From the NCBI GenBank assembly GCA_023213235.1, contig CP096137.1, positions 2,404,908-2,468,907 on the forward strand: a DNA stretch of 64,000 nt. The letters are read 5' to 3'. Below the pieces are notes generated by a model, which saw only the letters and a program-made list of their open reading frames with translations, ran no database searches and was not told the origin of the DNA. This document shows, piece after piece, positions 1 through 9,665 of this stretch. This DNA is from Elusimicrobiota bacterium. Its GTDB lineage: Bacteria > Elusimicrobiota > Elusimicrobia > UBA1565 > UBA9628. A program made the translations under genes and the position numbers. Within the stretch, counting starts at the first letter, position 1, and the number at the start of each line of letters is the position of its first letter.

Positions 1-453
1 GGTCTCGGTCATGTCCTGGACGGGCCCGGTGTCCATGCCCTCGTCGAGCCAGAACAGGGAGACGCCGGTCTTCGTCTCGCCTTTGACCAGCGCCCACTGC
101 ACGGGCGCGGCGCCGCGGTACTTGGGCAGGAGGGAGAAGTGGGCGTTGAGCAGGCCGAGGCGGGTCGAGGTCAGGACGTCGGCCTTGAGGATGCGCCCGT
201 ACGCGACCACCACGCCGAAGTCCGCGCCGAGCGCCTTGAGCTCGGCGGCGATCTCCGACGGCCTGGCCGGCTGGAGGACCTTCAGGCCGAGCTCGAGCGC
301 GGCCTTCTTGACCGGCGTCGACGAGACCTCGAGCCCGCGGCCGGAGGGCTTGTCGGGCTGGGAGACGACGGCCAGGACCTCGGTCCGCTTCGCCAACAGG
401 CGCAAGAACGGCACGGCGGTCTCGGGCGTCCCGAAGAAGATCGTTTTGAGCAC
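1..453 (-). CDS. fmt: Methionyl-tRNA formyltransferase, N-terminal part (runs off window)
   Basis: This enzyme formylates Met-tRNAi from 10-formyl-tetrahydrofolate so that translation can initiate. Reading the minus strand from a GTG at 453 gives KTIFFGTPETAVPFL at the N-terminus, then a VVSQPDKPSGRG segment, and later LLPKYRGAAPVQWAL and DEGMDTGP. These are the formyl-folate and substrate-site motifs of the family. The frame stays open to base 1, so the C-terminal tRNA-binding domain lies outside the window. The GTG start sits three bases after the def stop codon. The def-fmt pair is a classic arrangement because Def removes the formyl group that Fmt adds. No ATG start fits, so GTG is chosen. 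Confidence 0.93.
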   Translation of the reverse strand, partial: MLKTIFFGTPETAVPFLRLLAKRTEVLAVVSQPDKPSGRGLEVSSTPVKKAALELGLKVLQPARPSEIAAELKALGADFGVVVAYGRILKADVLTSTRLGLLNAHFSLLPKYRGAAPVQWALVKGETKTGVSLFWLDEGMDTGPVQDMTET

Positions 454-456
454 GCG

Positions 457-969
457 CTAGTCCCAGTTCGGCCGCGCCGTCTTGATCGCGTCGAGGACCT
501 TGAGCTTGTCCTCGAACTCGAGACGGTCGACGAAGAGCTTGCCGTCGAGGTGGTCGATCTCGTGCTGGAAGGCGCGCGCGAGCAGGCCCTCGCCGGACAA
601 CTCGCGCGAGACGCCGTTCTCGTCGAGCGCGCGAACGCGGGCGCGCGCGCGGCGGCGCAGCTTGTGGTAGACGCCGGGCAAGGACAGGCAGCCCTCCTCG
701 TCGTTGAGCTCGCCGTCGAGCGAGACGATCTCCGGGTTGATGAGCACGAGGCGCTGGGACTTTCCGTCGGGGCGCACGTCGATGACGCACAGGCGCATCG
801 ACAGCCCGATCTGCGGCGCCGCGAGGCCGACGCCGCGCGCGGCCTGCATCGTCGCCCACATGTCTTTGAGCAGGGCCGGCAGCTCGCCCTTGATCGCCTC
901 GTAGTCGAGCGGCGGGCAGGCGGTCTTCAAGACCTTTTCGCCGTGCTTCGTGACGCGCCGGACGGGCAT
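457..969 (-). CDS. def: Peptide deformylase
   Basis: This metalloenzyme removes the N-formyl group from nascent proteins. The 170-residue product has all three family motifs: GVGLAAPQIG (motif 1, near residue 46), EGCLSLPG (motif 2, with the metal-binding Cys, near residue 92) and QHEIDHLDG (motif 3, HExxH, near residue 134). The length is normal. It starts one base after the stop of the upstream permease gene and ends three bases before fmt, so it sits inside a compact minus-strand operon. Nothing in it looks broken. Confidence 0.97.
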   Translation of the reverse strand: MPVRRVTKHGEKVLKTACPPLDYEAIKGELPALLKDMWATMQAARGVGLAAPQIGLSMRLCVIDVRPDGKSQRLVLINPEIVSLDGELNDEEGCLSLPGVYHKLRRRARARVRALDENGVSRELSGEGLLARAFQHEIDHLDGKLFVDRLEFEDKLKVLDAIKTARPNWD

Positions 970-970
970 G

Positions 971-2953
971 CTACAAATCGACGGCGTGCTCGACGCCGGG
1001 GCCGAGGATGCGGAAGCGCACGCTCTGCTTGTTGGTCTGCATCGAGCCCCACGTCATCGCGAGGCGCTCGAGCTGGGCGTCGGTGGAGAGCTTGGCGGAG
1101 ACGCCGAAGACGACCTCGGTCGCGCCGACGGCCTGCGCGGCCTGGGAGATCGCGTAGAAGGGCTCGTTCGACACGACGAGCATCGGCGTGACGGTCTTGC
1201 CGTGCTTCTCGGCGGCCTCGATGACCTTGGTGAACAGCCGCTCCTCCTCGGCGTCCATCGAGACGGTCTCCTCGACGAGGCCGAGGCCCTTTCGGATGCG
1301 CGAGGTGAAGACGACGAGGTCGGTCGTCTCGGAATCGTGGGACTCGAGCGCCTTGTTGAGGTGGTAGAGGTTCCCGGGGTCGCGCACGGCCACCAGCACG
1401 CGGTTCGGGCGCTCGATCTCGTCCTTGACGATCGCCAGGTCGGTCGCGCTGCGCAGGTTGAACTTCTCCGTGTGCTCGCCGTGCGCGCGCTCCCGCTTGT
1501 TGAGGCGCTCGCTGATCATGAACAGCGCGAAGAAGAAGCCCGTGAACGCGGCGCCGGAGATCGTGGCGACCTTCTTCGTGAGCAGGTTCACGATGCCGAC
1601 GGAGAGCAGCAGCAGGAACAGCAGGGCCAGGCCGACGGGCAGCTCGCGGCCGCCGCCGAGAGGGACGTTGAAGGGAACCTTCCAGTCGCGCTTGATCTTC
1701 TGGAAGCGCAGGACGAGCACCGCGCCCGCGTTGAACACGAAGCTCCAGATCACGCCGAACGCGTACGCCTCGCCGAGCAGGTACACGTCGCCGCGGCACA
1801 GGACGATCGTCAGCGCCTGCATGAGCACGACGAGGTTGATCATGCGGTAGGTCGTGCCGAACTTGGGGTGCAGGTGGCGCAGGCGCTCCGGCATGATCCC
1901 GTCTTCGGCGAGGCGGTTCAAGACGCCGTTGGCGCCGAGGATGGACGTGTTGACCGCGCCGGAGAGGATCACGACGCCGACGAGCACGACGCAGGCCTGC
2001 AGGATCAGTTGCGCCCAGTGCGGGCCCGCCATCGACATCGCCAGGCCGGAGAGGAGGTTGTCGGCGTACGTCTTGCGCACGTCGTCGGGGATCAGACCGA
2101 CGGCGAGGAAGGACACGGTGCCCGTCAGCGCGAGCGCGGAGAAGAAGATGACCGCGGAGGCCCGCTTGAGGTTCTTGAGCTTGGGCGCCTCCATCTCGCG
2201 GTACACCTGCGCGAGCGTCTCGAGGCCGCTCATCCCGAGGAAGGCGTGGCCGAGCGCGACGAGCAGGCCGAGCTTCCCGAGAGACAGCCCCTCCGGGAAC
2301 CACCCCAGCGACTCGTGCGTGAAGGTCAGCTGCGTCGTCGGCCAGCGGAAGCCGCGCAGCCAGATCGTGTACCCGGCCCAGGCGAAGGTGACGGCGGCCA
2401 TGACGCCGACGAGCGTCATGATCTTGATCGCCTTGTCGGAGGACTCCTCGATGCCGCGGATGTTCTCGCGCCAGAAGTAGGCGACGACCAGCAGCGCGAA
2501 GACGACCGCGAAATGGTGAGGGTCGACGGTCCAGTGGATGTGCAGGCGCGGCAGGGCGGAGTTGAGCAGGCCCGCGAGGTACTGGCCGCCGGACACCGCG
2601 CTGATCGCGCCGGTGAGCACGTAGTCGAACATCAGCGCCGAGACGGAGATCTTGGCGAGCGTGCCGCCCATCGCCTCGCGCACGACCTTGTAGACGCCGC
2701 CGCGCACGAACATCGCCGAGCCCTCGACGTAGAGCATCAGCACGGGCGCCGCGCAGAGCAGCACGCCCAGGATGAACCACGGGGCCGCCGGCCCGATCGC
2801 GGTCTCGGCGATGCCGCCGATGTACCAGGCGGTCGAGGCCATGTCGCACAGCACGATCGCGGCGGCGCGGCCGAAGGAGATGAACGACAGCATGGCCGTC
2901 GTCAGGACCACGACCTCGGTGACGCGGCGCCCGGGGCGCGGCTCAGGCTTCAA
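971..2953 (-). CDS. APC-superfamily amino acid/cation permease with C-terminal cytoplasmic domain
   Basis: A 660-residue integral membrane protein. The first about 440 residues hold roughly 12 hydrophobic segments typical of the amino acid-polyamine-organocation superfamily, beginning TTAMLSFISFGRAAAIV. The last about 150 residues are soluble, with repeated alternating hydrophobic strands (RVLVAVRDPGN, TDLVVFTSRI, TPMLVVSNEP). This resembles a universal-stress or nucleotide-binding-like regulatory tail, which is inferred and not proven. The start is a TTG that overlaps the stop of the upstream PTS-like gene as TTGA, suggesting translational coupling. The substrate cannot be read from sequence. 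The EIIA-like neighbour could regulate it. Confidence 0.8.
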   Translation of the reverse strand: MKPEPRPGRRVTEVVVLTTAMLSFISFGRAAAIVLCDMASTAWYIGGIAETAIGPAAPWFILGVLLCAAPVLMLYVEGSAMFVRGGVYKVVREAMGGTLAKISVSALMFDYVLTGAISAVSGGQYLAGLLNSALPRLHIHWTVDPHHFAVVFALLVVAYFWRENIRGIEESSDKAIKIMTLVGVMAAVTFAWAGYTIWLRGFRWPTTQLTFTHESLGWFPEGLSLGKLGLLVALGHAFLGMSGLETLAQVYREMEAPKLKNLKRASAVIFFSALALTGTVSFLAVGLIPDDVRKTYADNLLSGLAMSMAGPHWAQLILQACVVLVGVVILSGAVNTSILGANGVLNRLAEDGIMPERLRHLHPKFGTTYRMINLVVLMQALTIVLCRGDVYLLGEAYAFGVIWSFVFNAGAVLVLRFQKIKRDWKVPFNVPLGGGRELPVGLALLFLLLLSVGIVNLLTKKVATISGAAFTGFFFALFMISERLNKRERAHGEHTEKFNLRSATDLAIVKDEIERPNRVLVAVRDPGNLYHLNKALESHDSETTDLVVFTSRIRKGLGLVEETVSMDAEEERLFTKVIEAAEKHGKTVTPMLVVSNEPFYAISQAAQAVGATEVVFGVSAKLSTDAQLERLAMTWGSMQTNKQSVRFRILGPGVEHAVDL

Positions 2954-3478
2954 GCTTTTGACCAGCTCGAGGGCGGCGGCGGGGAGGAGGCCGCGGCGAG
3001 CTGGTCGATGAGGGCCGGCTGGAACAGCGACGAGACTCCGCGCAGGAGCTGGAGATGCAGGGCGAACGCCTCCTGCTTGTTCGGCGAGAAGAAGAGGAAC
3101 ATCACGCGGATCGAGAGATCGGCCTGCTTGGGGTCGGGGATCGGCTTCTTGAGGATCGCCATGCCGGCCAGAATGTTCGAGATGCCGTCCATGCGCGCGT
3201 GCGGGAGCGACAAACCGGTGTCGAGCGTCGTCGAGATGCCCGTCTCACGCTCCTGGACCTTCGCGAGGAAGGGGCGCTGTCGCCGATGCCGGCCTTCGCG
3301 CAGACGGCGGCGGCCAGCGCCTGCAGGACGGCGGCCTTGTCGAGGCCCTCGGCCGGGAAGACGATCGTGTCGGGGAGAGCAACGAGGACACCTTCAGGCC
3401 CTTTGCCGCGCGGGACGGAGGCGTGGTCTTGGGCGCGTCAGCGGAGGCGTCGGGGGTCTTTTTCTGGAACCAGGACAT
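2950..3478 (-). CDS. PTS EIIA (fructose/nitrogen-type) domain protein, frame broken twice
   Basis: After repair this is a roughly 175-residue EIIA-type phosphocarrier. The N-terminus is MSWFQKKTPDASADAP, a linker follows, then the domain with VFPAEGLDKAAVLQALA, and then LDTGLSLPHARMDGI, whose His is the expected phosphorylated residue of EIIA-Fru/Ntr. Two single-base losses interrupt it, near 3271 and 3372. At both the + strand carries a G run (GGGG), and adding one G restores a continuous frame. It is the first gene of the minus-strand operon and is coupled to the permease by TTGA. It most likely regulates transport or metabolism, because no sugar-specific EIIB or EIIC is nearby. Confidence 0.75.
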
Positions 3479-3531
3479 AAAAGGAGGGTAAGGCGTATTA
3501 AAGCACGAAACCTGGTGGGTGTCAAATGGGG

Positions 3532-3537
3532 TAGAAT
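3532..3537 (+). promoter_or_regulatory. -10 element (TAGAAT) of the glycosyltransferase operon
   Basis: TAGAAT lies seven bases before the GTG at 3545, so transcription should begin at or next to the start codon (leaderless). The 3479-3544 gap also serves the divergent EIIA-like gene. Confidence 0.55.
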
Positions 3538-3544
3538 CGGGCCC

Positions 3545-5391
3545 GTGATCGCCGCCGCGGCCGTCTTTTTCGCCCTGCTTTTCATCCAGTGCCGGGGGTT
3601 CCTCGGCGCTTTGGCCGCGCGCCCGTCCTCCGTCGACAAAACGTCGGTTTTCCTGTGGCTGACGGCCGGTTTTCTGCCCCTCGCCGGAGCCGCCGCCCTC
3701 TGGCTCGCCGGCTGGGGCCTCGGCCGCCGCCTCAAGTCCTCCGGAATCGAGGCCGCCTCCCTGGGCCTCGGCCTCCTCGCCCAGGCCGTCTTCCTTCTAG
3801 CCTGGGCCGGCGCCCTGAATCCGGTCGTCCTGGGTCTCCTGGCTTTGGCGTCCGTCCTCCCGTTGCGGCATTATCGAGGCGACCTCATCCCCGAGAACAA
3901 CGCAACAACGGGAGGGCAGGCGCCAATTTTCGGCGTCGCCGCGGGGCTGCTCGCGTGGGCGGGGTTCACGGCGCTGATCACGGCGCTGGCGCCGCCCGTG
4001 GGGTGGGACGAGCGGGCGTATCATCTGGCGCTGCCGGAGATCTACCTGAAGGCCGGGCGGCTCGTCGACCTGCCGTGGATGATCCACTCGCATTGGCCGC
4101 GGCTGATGGAGGTGTTTTACTCCGTCCCGTTGGCGGCCGGATCGGACTCGGGGGCGGCGCTGATCTCGCTCGGCGCGGCCGGGCTCCTGGTCGCCGCGAC
4201 CGCGTCGGCGGCGGGGGAGGGGCCGCGTCGTGGGCGGCGGCGCTCGCGCTCGCCGGCCAGCCGGCGCTGCGGCGCATCGCCTCGGGCGCGCACGCCGACG
4301 CGGCGGCGGCCCTGTTCGTGTTCTGCGCCGCCGCGGCGCTGGCGCGCCACGAGGAGAAGAAGGACGACGGCGCCCTCGCCGTCGCCGGCATCCTCGCGGG
4401 ACTCTCGGCGTCGGCCAAGATGCTGGGCGTGGCCGCCGTGGGCGCCTGGGGCCTCGTTCTTCTCTACCGGACGCGCCGCGCCCGCGAGGCGCTGATCTTC
4501 GGCGCCTGCGCGGCGGCGATGGTCGGGCCGTGGCTGCTCTCGACCTGGATCGCGACGGGCGATCCCGTGTGGCCGTTCCTGCGTCTCGACGCCGAGTCCG
4601 GCGCGCTCGCCGCGCGCTACCTGCGCTCGAACCGATGGGACTTTCCGCCCAAGCCCGGCTTCTTTCTGCACGACGGACCCGGCTTTCTCCTGATTCCCGT
4701 CCTCGCCTTGCTCGCGCTCACGCGACCGGGAAAACCCGGTCGCGTCGAGCGCTGGCTGTGGTGGACGGCGCCCGCGTACGCGGTCCTCGCGTGGCGGCAC
4801 AACGAGGGCTGGCGTTTCTTCATGCCGGTGTGGCCCGCCTTCGCGCTCGCCGCCGGGCGCGGCGCGCGCGCGGCCTTCGCCGCCGGCGGCGCGCGGCGCT
4901 GGGCTGCGGGCGCGCTGATCCTCGCGGCGGCCTCGCCGCTCGCCGCCGACGGGCCCAACAACGCCCTGTTCGCCGTCGTCGCGCCGCGCCCGTCGTCGGC
5001 GCCGGCCGCCGACCGGCGCGCGCTCTTCGAGGAGCGGTCGGTCGACGTCGCCGCCTTCTACCGCGAGGCGCGAGGCGTCCTGCCGCCGGGCGCCAAGGTC
5101 CTCCTGTTCCGCGAGACGCGCGGTTACGGCGCGGGATTCGACTACGCCTGGGGCGACCCGGTCAACCAGATCCGGGTCGACTACCGCCGCCTCTCGAGCC
5201 CCGACGAGCTGCTCGCGCGCCTGAAGGCGCTCGGGTTCACCCACGTGCTCGACCACCCGTCCTCGCACCTGTATCAGGAAGACCCAGGCTACTACGACGC
5301 GCGCACGATCGGCCTGATGGGCGCCGCGCTCATGCGCGGAGCGCGCTCCGCGCACGCGCGCGCGGGCATCGCCTTGTATGAGCTCGAATAG
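3545..5391 (+). CDS. GT39-like polytopic membrane glycosyltransferase A, one frameshift
   Basis: Roughly 615 residues with about 10 hydrophobic segments. An early VGWDERAYHLALPEIYL segment resembles the first-loop acidic motif of lipid-linked-sugar transferases of the ArnT/PMT (GT39) class. A soluble C-terminal domain follows (residues about 480-610, with VLLFRETRGYGAGFDYAWG). The frame changes near 4216 in a GGGGG run. Restoring one G joins the N-terminal part to the C-terminal part that begins SWAAALALAGQPALR. The start GTG is chosen because a TAGAAT box sits seven bases upstream. The 3' end overlaps the next, similar gene by 14 bases. Acceptor and donor are unknown. Confidence 0.7.
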
Positions 5392-7009
5392 GATCGCGGC
5401 CGTCCTGCTCGCGCTGTTCGCGTTTCTGCTCTGGGGCCTGAGCGTGCGCGTCGGCGTCACCTACGACGAGCCGCCGTACGCGGCCGTCTCGTCGCTGTAC
5501 CGCGCGGGAAATCCGGGAAGTCTCGCCCGCGAGTACCCGCCGCTGCCGTCGTACGCGCGCGCGCTGGCGCTGTCGCCGCTCACGCCCGTCCTGCCGTCCG
5601 CGCCCGCGGGGCAGGAGAAGACGAGCTTCAGCCCGCACCAGTGGGGCCAGCTGTTCCTTTTCCGAAACTCGGCGCCGGCGCGCGACTTGATCCGAGCCGC
5701 GCGCTTGCCGTCCGTCCTCGCGTCTTTGCTGCTCGGCCTGCTCGTCTTCCTGTGGGGCGGAGCGGCCGCGCTCGCGTTCTTGATCCTCGAGCCGAACACG
5801 CTCGCGCACGGCGCGCTGGCCACCGTGGACGTCTTCGCCGTCGCGTTCTCCGTCGCCGCGCTGTGGTTCTGGTCGCGCTTTCTCGAAAAGGGAAGCAGCG
5901 CGACGCCTGGCTCGCCGGCGCCGCCGCCGGCGCCGCGATCGCGAGCAAGGCGACGGGCGTCGGCCTCTTGCCCGCGCTCGCGCTGGCGCTCGTCTGGTCG
6001 AGGGGGAGAATCTCTCCGCGAAGGACGCACCCGGCCTCGCCCGCGCCGTCCTGGCCGCGCTCGCCGTCGCCGTCGCCTTCTACGCGCCGACCGGCGCCGG
6101 CGGCTTCCTCGCCATGCTCGCCTTCCGCTCGCGCCAGATGAGCGAGCCCAGCCCCGCCTGGTTCTTCGGCGCGGCTTACCCGCAGGGCCATCCTCTTTAT
6201 TATCCGGGTCTCCTGCTCGTGAAGACATCCCTGCCCCTGCTCGCGCTGGCCCTGTACGGCGCCCGGCGCCTCGCGAAGGAGCGTCCCGCCGCGCTCAAGA
6301 CCGCCGCCTCCGCGCTGATCGTCCTGCTCGGGGCCGCGTTGCTCGGCAAGCGCCAGATGGGCGTACGCCACGTCCTGCTCGTCTATCCGTTGCTGTGCCT
6401 CGCCGCCGGGACGGCCGCCATGGCGTTATGGAAGCGCGGAGGACGGGCCCGCCTCGCGGCGGCGGGATTGTTCCTCTGGCACGGAGCGTCGTCGCTGAAC
6501 GCGTACCCGCATTCGCTCGCCTACATGAACGAATTGGCGGGGGGCCTTCAAAAACGGTCGGCGTGCTGGGAGATTCGAATCTCGACTGGGGCCAGGCCCT
6601 CCCCGATCTCGCGGATTTTTTGAAAGAGAATCCGGGCGGGCTCATCCTGTCGTACTTCGGACAGGACTGCGCCTCGGCATACGGCATTAATTTCCAGGAT
6701 GCGTTTTCGACGCCGGCGCCGTGCCCGGGCATTTCGAGCCGGCTGGCGCCGGACGAGAAACGCGAATGGCTCGCGGTCGGAGCGACGAAATGGCAAGGGT
6801 TCTACGAGAGCGGTCCTCCTTCCTGGGGCTGGCTCCGCGGCCGAAGGCCGCAAGCCGTTTTGGCGCATTCGATGTTGGTGTACGACATCACGAACGACGT
6901 CGAGGCGCACGAGGAACTGTCACGAATGTACGGGAAGGCCGGCTGGAACGTGGAAGAAGACCGCGAGCGAAAGCGAGCGAACTTGTTAAAGAGTAGAATG
7001 CCGAAATGA
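5378..7009 (+). CDS. GT39-like polytopic membrane glycosyltransferase B, three frameshifts
   Basis: A second membrane glycosyltransferase of the same architecture. The first periplasmic loop has GVTYDEPPYAAV and then REYPPLPSYARAL. Several transmembrane segments follow, and a C-terminal soluble part includes GVLGDSNLDWGQALPDLADF, a motif common at the end of such proteins. Losses of one G near 5891 (GGG), 6004 (GGGGG) and 6545 (GGGGGG) break the frame, and adding one G at each gives a single protein of about 544 residues. It overlaps gene A by 14 bases and hemD by ATGA, so all three are probably co-expressed. It probably glycosylates a lipid or envelope polymer. The substrate is unknown. Confidence 0.72.
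   Translation: MSSNRIAAVLLALFAFLLWGLSVRVGVTYDEPPYAAVSSLYRAGNPGSLAREYPPLPSYARALALSPLTPVLPSAPAGQEKTSFSPHQWGQLFLFRNSAPARDLIRAARLPSVLASLLLGLLVFLWGGAAALAFLILEPNTLAHGALATVDVFAVAFSVAALWFWSRFLEKGSSATPGSPAPPPAPRSRARRRASASCPRSRWRSSGRGGESLREGRTRPRPRRPGRARRRRRLLRADRRRRLPRHARLPLAPDERAQPRLVLRRGLPAGPSSLLSGSPAREDIPAPARAGPVRRPAPREGASRRAQDRRLRADRPARGRVARQAPDGRTPRPARLSVAVPRRRDGRHGVMEARRTGPPRGGGIVPLARSVVAERVPAFARLHERIGGGPSKTVGVLGDSNLDWGQALPDLADFLKENPGGLILSYFGQDCASAYGINFQDAFSTPAPCPGISSRLAPDEKREWLAVGATKWQGFYESGPPSWGWLRGRRPQAVLAHSMLVYDITNDVEAHEELSRMYGKAGWNVEEDRERKRANLLKSRMPK
6994..6999 (+). promoter_or_regulatory. -10-like element (TAGAAT) before hemD
   Basis: TAGAAT ends six bases before the hemD ATG at 7006, inside the end of the preceding gene. 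It could give hemD its own leaderless transcript in addition to read-through. Confidence 0.4.
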
Positions 7010-7767
7010 GCAAGCCGTTAAAAGGCCGCACCGTGCTGATCACTCGGCCCAAATCCGTTTCCGGCGCCGTCGTCGTCGCATTGCGGCGACGAGGCGCCAC
7101 AGTGATCGTCAGCCCGCTCATTAAAATCGCCGCGCCCAGCTCTCACGCCGCCGTCGACCGGTCCCTCAATTCGTTCAGTCGTTATCATGCCGTCGTCTTC
7201 ACGAGTTCCAACGCCGTCGAGTCGTTTTTCGCCCGCGCGAGAAAGATTCTCGGACATATCCCCAAAACCTCGGCCATGATCTACGCCGTCGGGAGAAGCA
7301 CCGCCGCGGCCGTCGCCGTTCGCTCCAAAGGCCGTTGGCGTTGCTCGACCTTCCCCGAAGACGCGCGGTCGGCGGGTCTCGCTAAAATCCTGCGCGTCCC
7401 GCGCGCCGCGAACGTTCTCATCCCGAGGGCCGAGCGCGGCTTGAGTCTTCTGCCGCAGGCCCTGAGAAAGCGCGGCGCCCGCGTCGACGTCGTCTCCGTT
7501 TATAAGACCGTCCCCGACACGGACGGATTGAAGAAATTCAGAAGCGCTCTCGCCTTCGGCGCCGACATCGCCGTCTTCGCCTCCGGCTCCGCCGCGAGAG
7601 CGGGGGCATCCGATCTCAAATTATCCGGCGCCAAAGCCGTGGCCATCGGCCCGACCACGGCGTCCGTTCTCCGTTCGCTGAAGATCGAGCCCGTCGTGTC
7701 GAAAGCCCCGACGCCGGACGCCCTCGCGAAGGCCGTCATCCTCGCGTCCAAGGACCTCGTCCCATGA
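7006..7767 (+). CDS. hemD: Uroporphyrinogen-III synthase
   Basis: This enzyme closes and rearranges hydroxymethylbilane to uroporphyrinogen III in tetrapyrrole synthesis. The 253-residue product has the weakly conserved HemD layout: GRTVLITRP at the start, VFTSSNAVESFF near residue 65, YAVGRSTAAAV near residue 92, a mid-region VLIPRAERGLSLLPQALRKRG, and the C-terminal VFASGSAARAG and VAIGPTTASVL. It overlaps the preceding gene by ATGA and the following phosphatase gene by ATGA. No other haem gene is in the window. The family diverges strongly in sequence, but the motif order is convincing. Confidence 0.85.
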   Translation: MSKPLKGRTVLITRPKSVSGAVVVALRRRGATVIVSPLIKIAAPSSHAAVDRSLNSFSRYHAVVFTSSNAVESFFARARKILGHIPKTSAMIYAVGRSTAAAVAVRSKGRWRCSTFPEDARSAGLAKILRVPRAANVLIPRAERGLSLLPQALRKRGARVDVVSVYKTVPDTDGLKKFRSALAFGADIAVFASGSAARAGASDLKLSGAKAVAIGPTTASVLRSLKIEPVVSKAPTPDALAKAVILASKDLVP

Positions 7768-8542
7768 CCCGGTTCTCTCTCCTGAAGTCGGTCCTCCTCC
7801 GCTCCGGCTCCATCCTCCGAAAACGCTTCGGCAAGGTCGGCTACAAGCAGAAGCGCCGCGCCGATCTTCTCACCATCGCCGATCTCGAGAGCCAGAAAGC
7901 CATCTTGTCGGCCATCAAGAAGAACTTCCCGCAGGACGACTTCAAAGCGGAAGAGAACTCGGAGAAGCTGACCGGCGCGGAATACAACTGGGTGATCGAC
8001 CCGCTCGACGGCACGACGAACTTCGCGCACGGCTACCCGGTCTCGTGCGTGTCGGTGGGCGTCCTTCGCGGGGAGAACCCGCGCTCGGCGGGGTTTACGA
8101 TCCTTTCAGGGACGAGCTCTACCTCGCTGTGAAGGGGAAGGGAACGACGCTTAACGGCAAACGGATTGAGGTTACGCGGGAGAACCGCGTCTCACGATCT
8201 CTGTTGATCACCGGCTTCGCCTACGACCGGGCCGAAAGAGCCGACTTTTATCTGCGCCGGTTCAAAGCTTTCATCACCAAATGTCATGACGTACGCCGTT
8301 CCGGCTCGGCCGCCCTCGACATGGCGTGGGTGGCGGCCGGCCGCGCGGACGGGTTCTGGGAGTACGAGCTCAATCCATGGGACGTCGCCGCCGGCTGCCT
8401 GCTGATTCAAGAGGCCGGTGGGAAAGTGACGGACCTCGAGGGCCGGCCCTGGACGAACTGGCGGACGATGGGACGGCGAACCCTCGCGAGCAACGGACGC
8501 GTGCACCGCGAGATGGTGAACGTCTTACGGAGAATCAAGTGA
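7764..8542 (+). CDS. Inositol-monophosphatase-family phosphatase, one frameshift
   Basis: A Mg-dependent sugar-phosphate phosphatase of the SuhB/IMPase family, about 259 residues. Key metal-site motifs are visible: AEENSE near residue 56, WVIDPLDGTTNFAHG near residue 75, and the C-terminal LNPWDVAAG. GSAALDMAWVAAGRADGFWE helps form the substrate pocket. The frame breaks near 8090, where GGGG precedes TTT. Adding one G gives RSAGGVYDPFRDELYLAV and joins both halves. It is coupled to hemD by ATGA and ends by overlapping the thiolase GTG start. Whether it acts on inositol phosphate, a nucleotide or fructose bisphosphate cannot be told. Confidence 0.85.
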
Positions 8543-9660
8543 GCGATATTTTAATTCTCGACGGAGCCCGCACGCCCTTCGCCGCCTGGGGCCGCGGCAC
8601 GACGGGCGCGGGCGCGCCGGGCGGCGCGCTCAAGGACCTCGACGCCCACGACCTCGGCGCGGCCGCGCTCAAGGGCGCGCTGTCGCGCGCGGGTCTGAAG
8701 CCGAAAGACGTCGGCTACGTCGCGTTCGGCAACATGTATCAGGACGGGCCTCACGGGTGCTACGGCGCGCGCTACGTGACGATCCGCGCGGGCTGCCCGC
8801 CGGAGACGACGGGCACGGCCGTGACCTTGGCCTGCGGCACCGGCCTCGTCGCGCTGACGTCGGCGGCCGACGCGGTCGCGCGCGGCGACGCCGCGGTCGC
8901 CGCCGCCGTCGGCGCCGACTGCCCGAGCCGCATCCCGCGCGGCATCTTCGTGCCGTCGTTCACCGACATCTCCTGCGGCAAGCACATCGCCAAGACCGCC
9001 GAGGAACTCGCCGCCGCCAAGGGCGTCACGCGAGCCGCGATGGACGACTGGGCGCGCCGCTCGCACGAGCGCGCGAACGCCGGCGCGAAGGCGCGCGCCG
9101 AGGAGATCGTCGCGACCGCCGGGCTCGCGCAGGACGACGCGCCGCTCGCGGACCCGTCGCCCGAGCGCTTCGCGGCGGCCAAGCTCCTGTTCTCCGACGG
9201 CACCGAGGTCATGACCCACGCCAACGTGCACGGCATCGTCGACGGCGGCGCGGCGCTGCTGCTGTCGTCGCCCAAGGCGGCGAAGACGCGCGCGCTCGGG
9301 CGCCTCGTCTCCCACGCGCTCGTCGGCGTTCCCGCCGAGCGCATGGCCTACGCGGCCGTGCCCGCCGTGCGCCAGGCGCTCGAGAAGGCCCGCTGGCGGA
9401 TTTCCGACGTCGACCTGTGGGAGATCAACGAGACCTTCGCCGCGCAGGTCCTGCTCGACCGCGCCGAACTCGGCCTCGACGCCGAGAGGATCAACGTCAA
9501 CGGCGGCGCGATCGCTCTCGGCCATCCGTTCGGCGCCACGGGCGTGCGCCTCGTGCACACCTTGCTGCTCGAACTTCGCCGCCGCTCCCTCCGCCGCGGC
9601 GTCGCCGCGATCAGCGTCGGAGGCGGCCTCGGCGTCGCCGTCTGCGTGGAAACGATCTAG
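8539..9660 (+). CDS. Thiolase-family acyltransferase (acetyl-CoA acetyltransferase-like)
   Basis: A 373-residue thiolase-fold enzyme. It starts at a GTG overlapping the phosphatase stop and begins SDILILDGARTPFAAW. The nucleophilic Cys motif is seen as TLACGTGLVALTSA near residue 98, and NGGAIALGHPFGATG near residue 318 carries the active-site His. Oddly, the C-terminal CxGGG motif, which carries the second catalytic Cys in biosynthetic and degradative thiolases, reads ISVGGG, so that Cys is replaced by Ser. It may therefore be a thiolase-like acyltransferase rather than a true acetyl-CoA acetyltransferase. A later Cys in VAVCVE lies just after the motif. Confidence 0.85.
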   Translation: MSDILILDGARTPFAAWGRGTTGAGAPGGALKDLDAHDLGAAALKGALSRAGLKPKDVGYVAFGNMYQDGPHGCYGARYVTIRAGCPPETTGTAVTLACGTGLVALTSAADAVARGDAAVAAAVGADCPSRIPRGIFVPSFTDISCGKHIAKTAEELAAAKGVTRAAMDDWARRSHERANAGAKARAEEIVATAGLAQDDAPLADPSPERFAAAKLLFSDGTEVMTHANVHGIVDGGAALLLSSPKAAKTRALGRLVSHALVGVPAERMAYAAVPAVRQALEKARWRISDVDLWEINETFAAQVLLDRAELGLDAERINVNGGAIALGHPFGATGVRLVHTLLLELRRRSLRRGVAAISVGGGLGVAVCVETI

Positions 9661-9665
9661 TTTCC

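Noticed and set aside
950-4495. A 1181-residue open frame on the + strand across def, the permease and the first glycosyltransferase
   Set aside because: The first 2.5 kb is the antisense shadow of G+C-rich minus-strand genes with clear motifs (Def, APC permease). Only the part from 3545 is real coding sequence.
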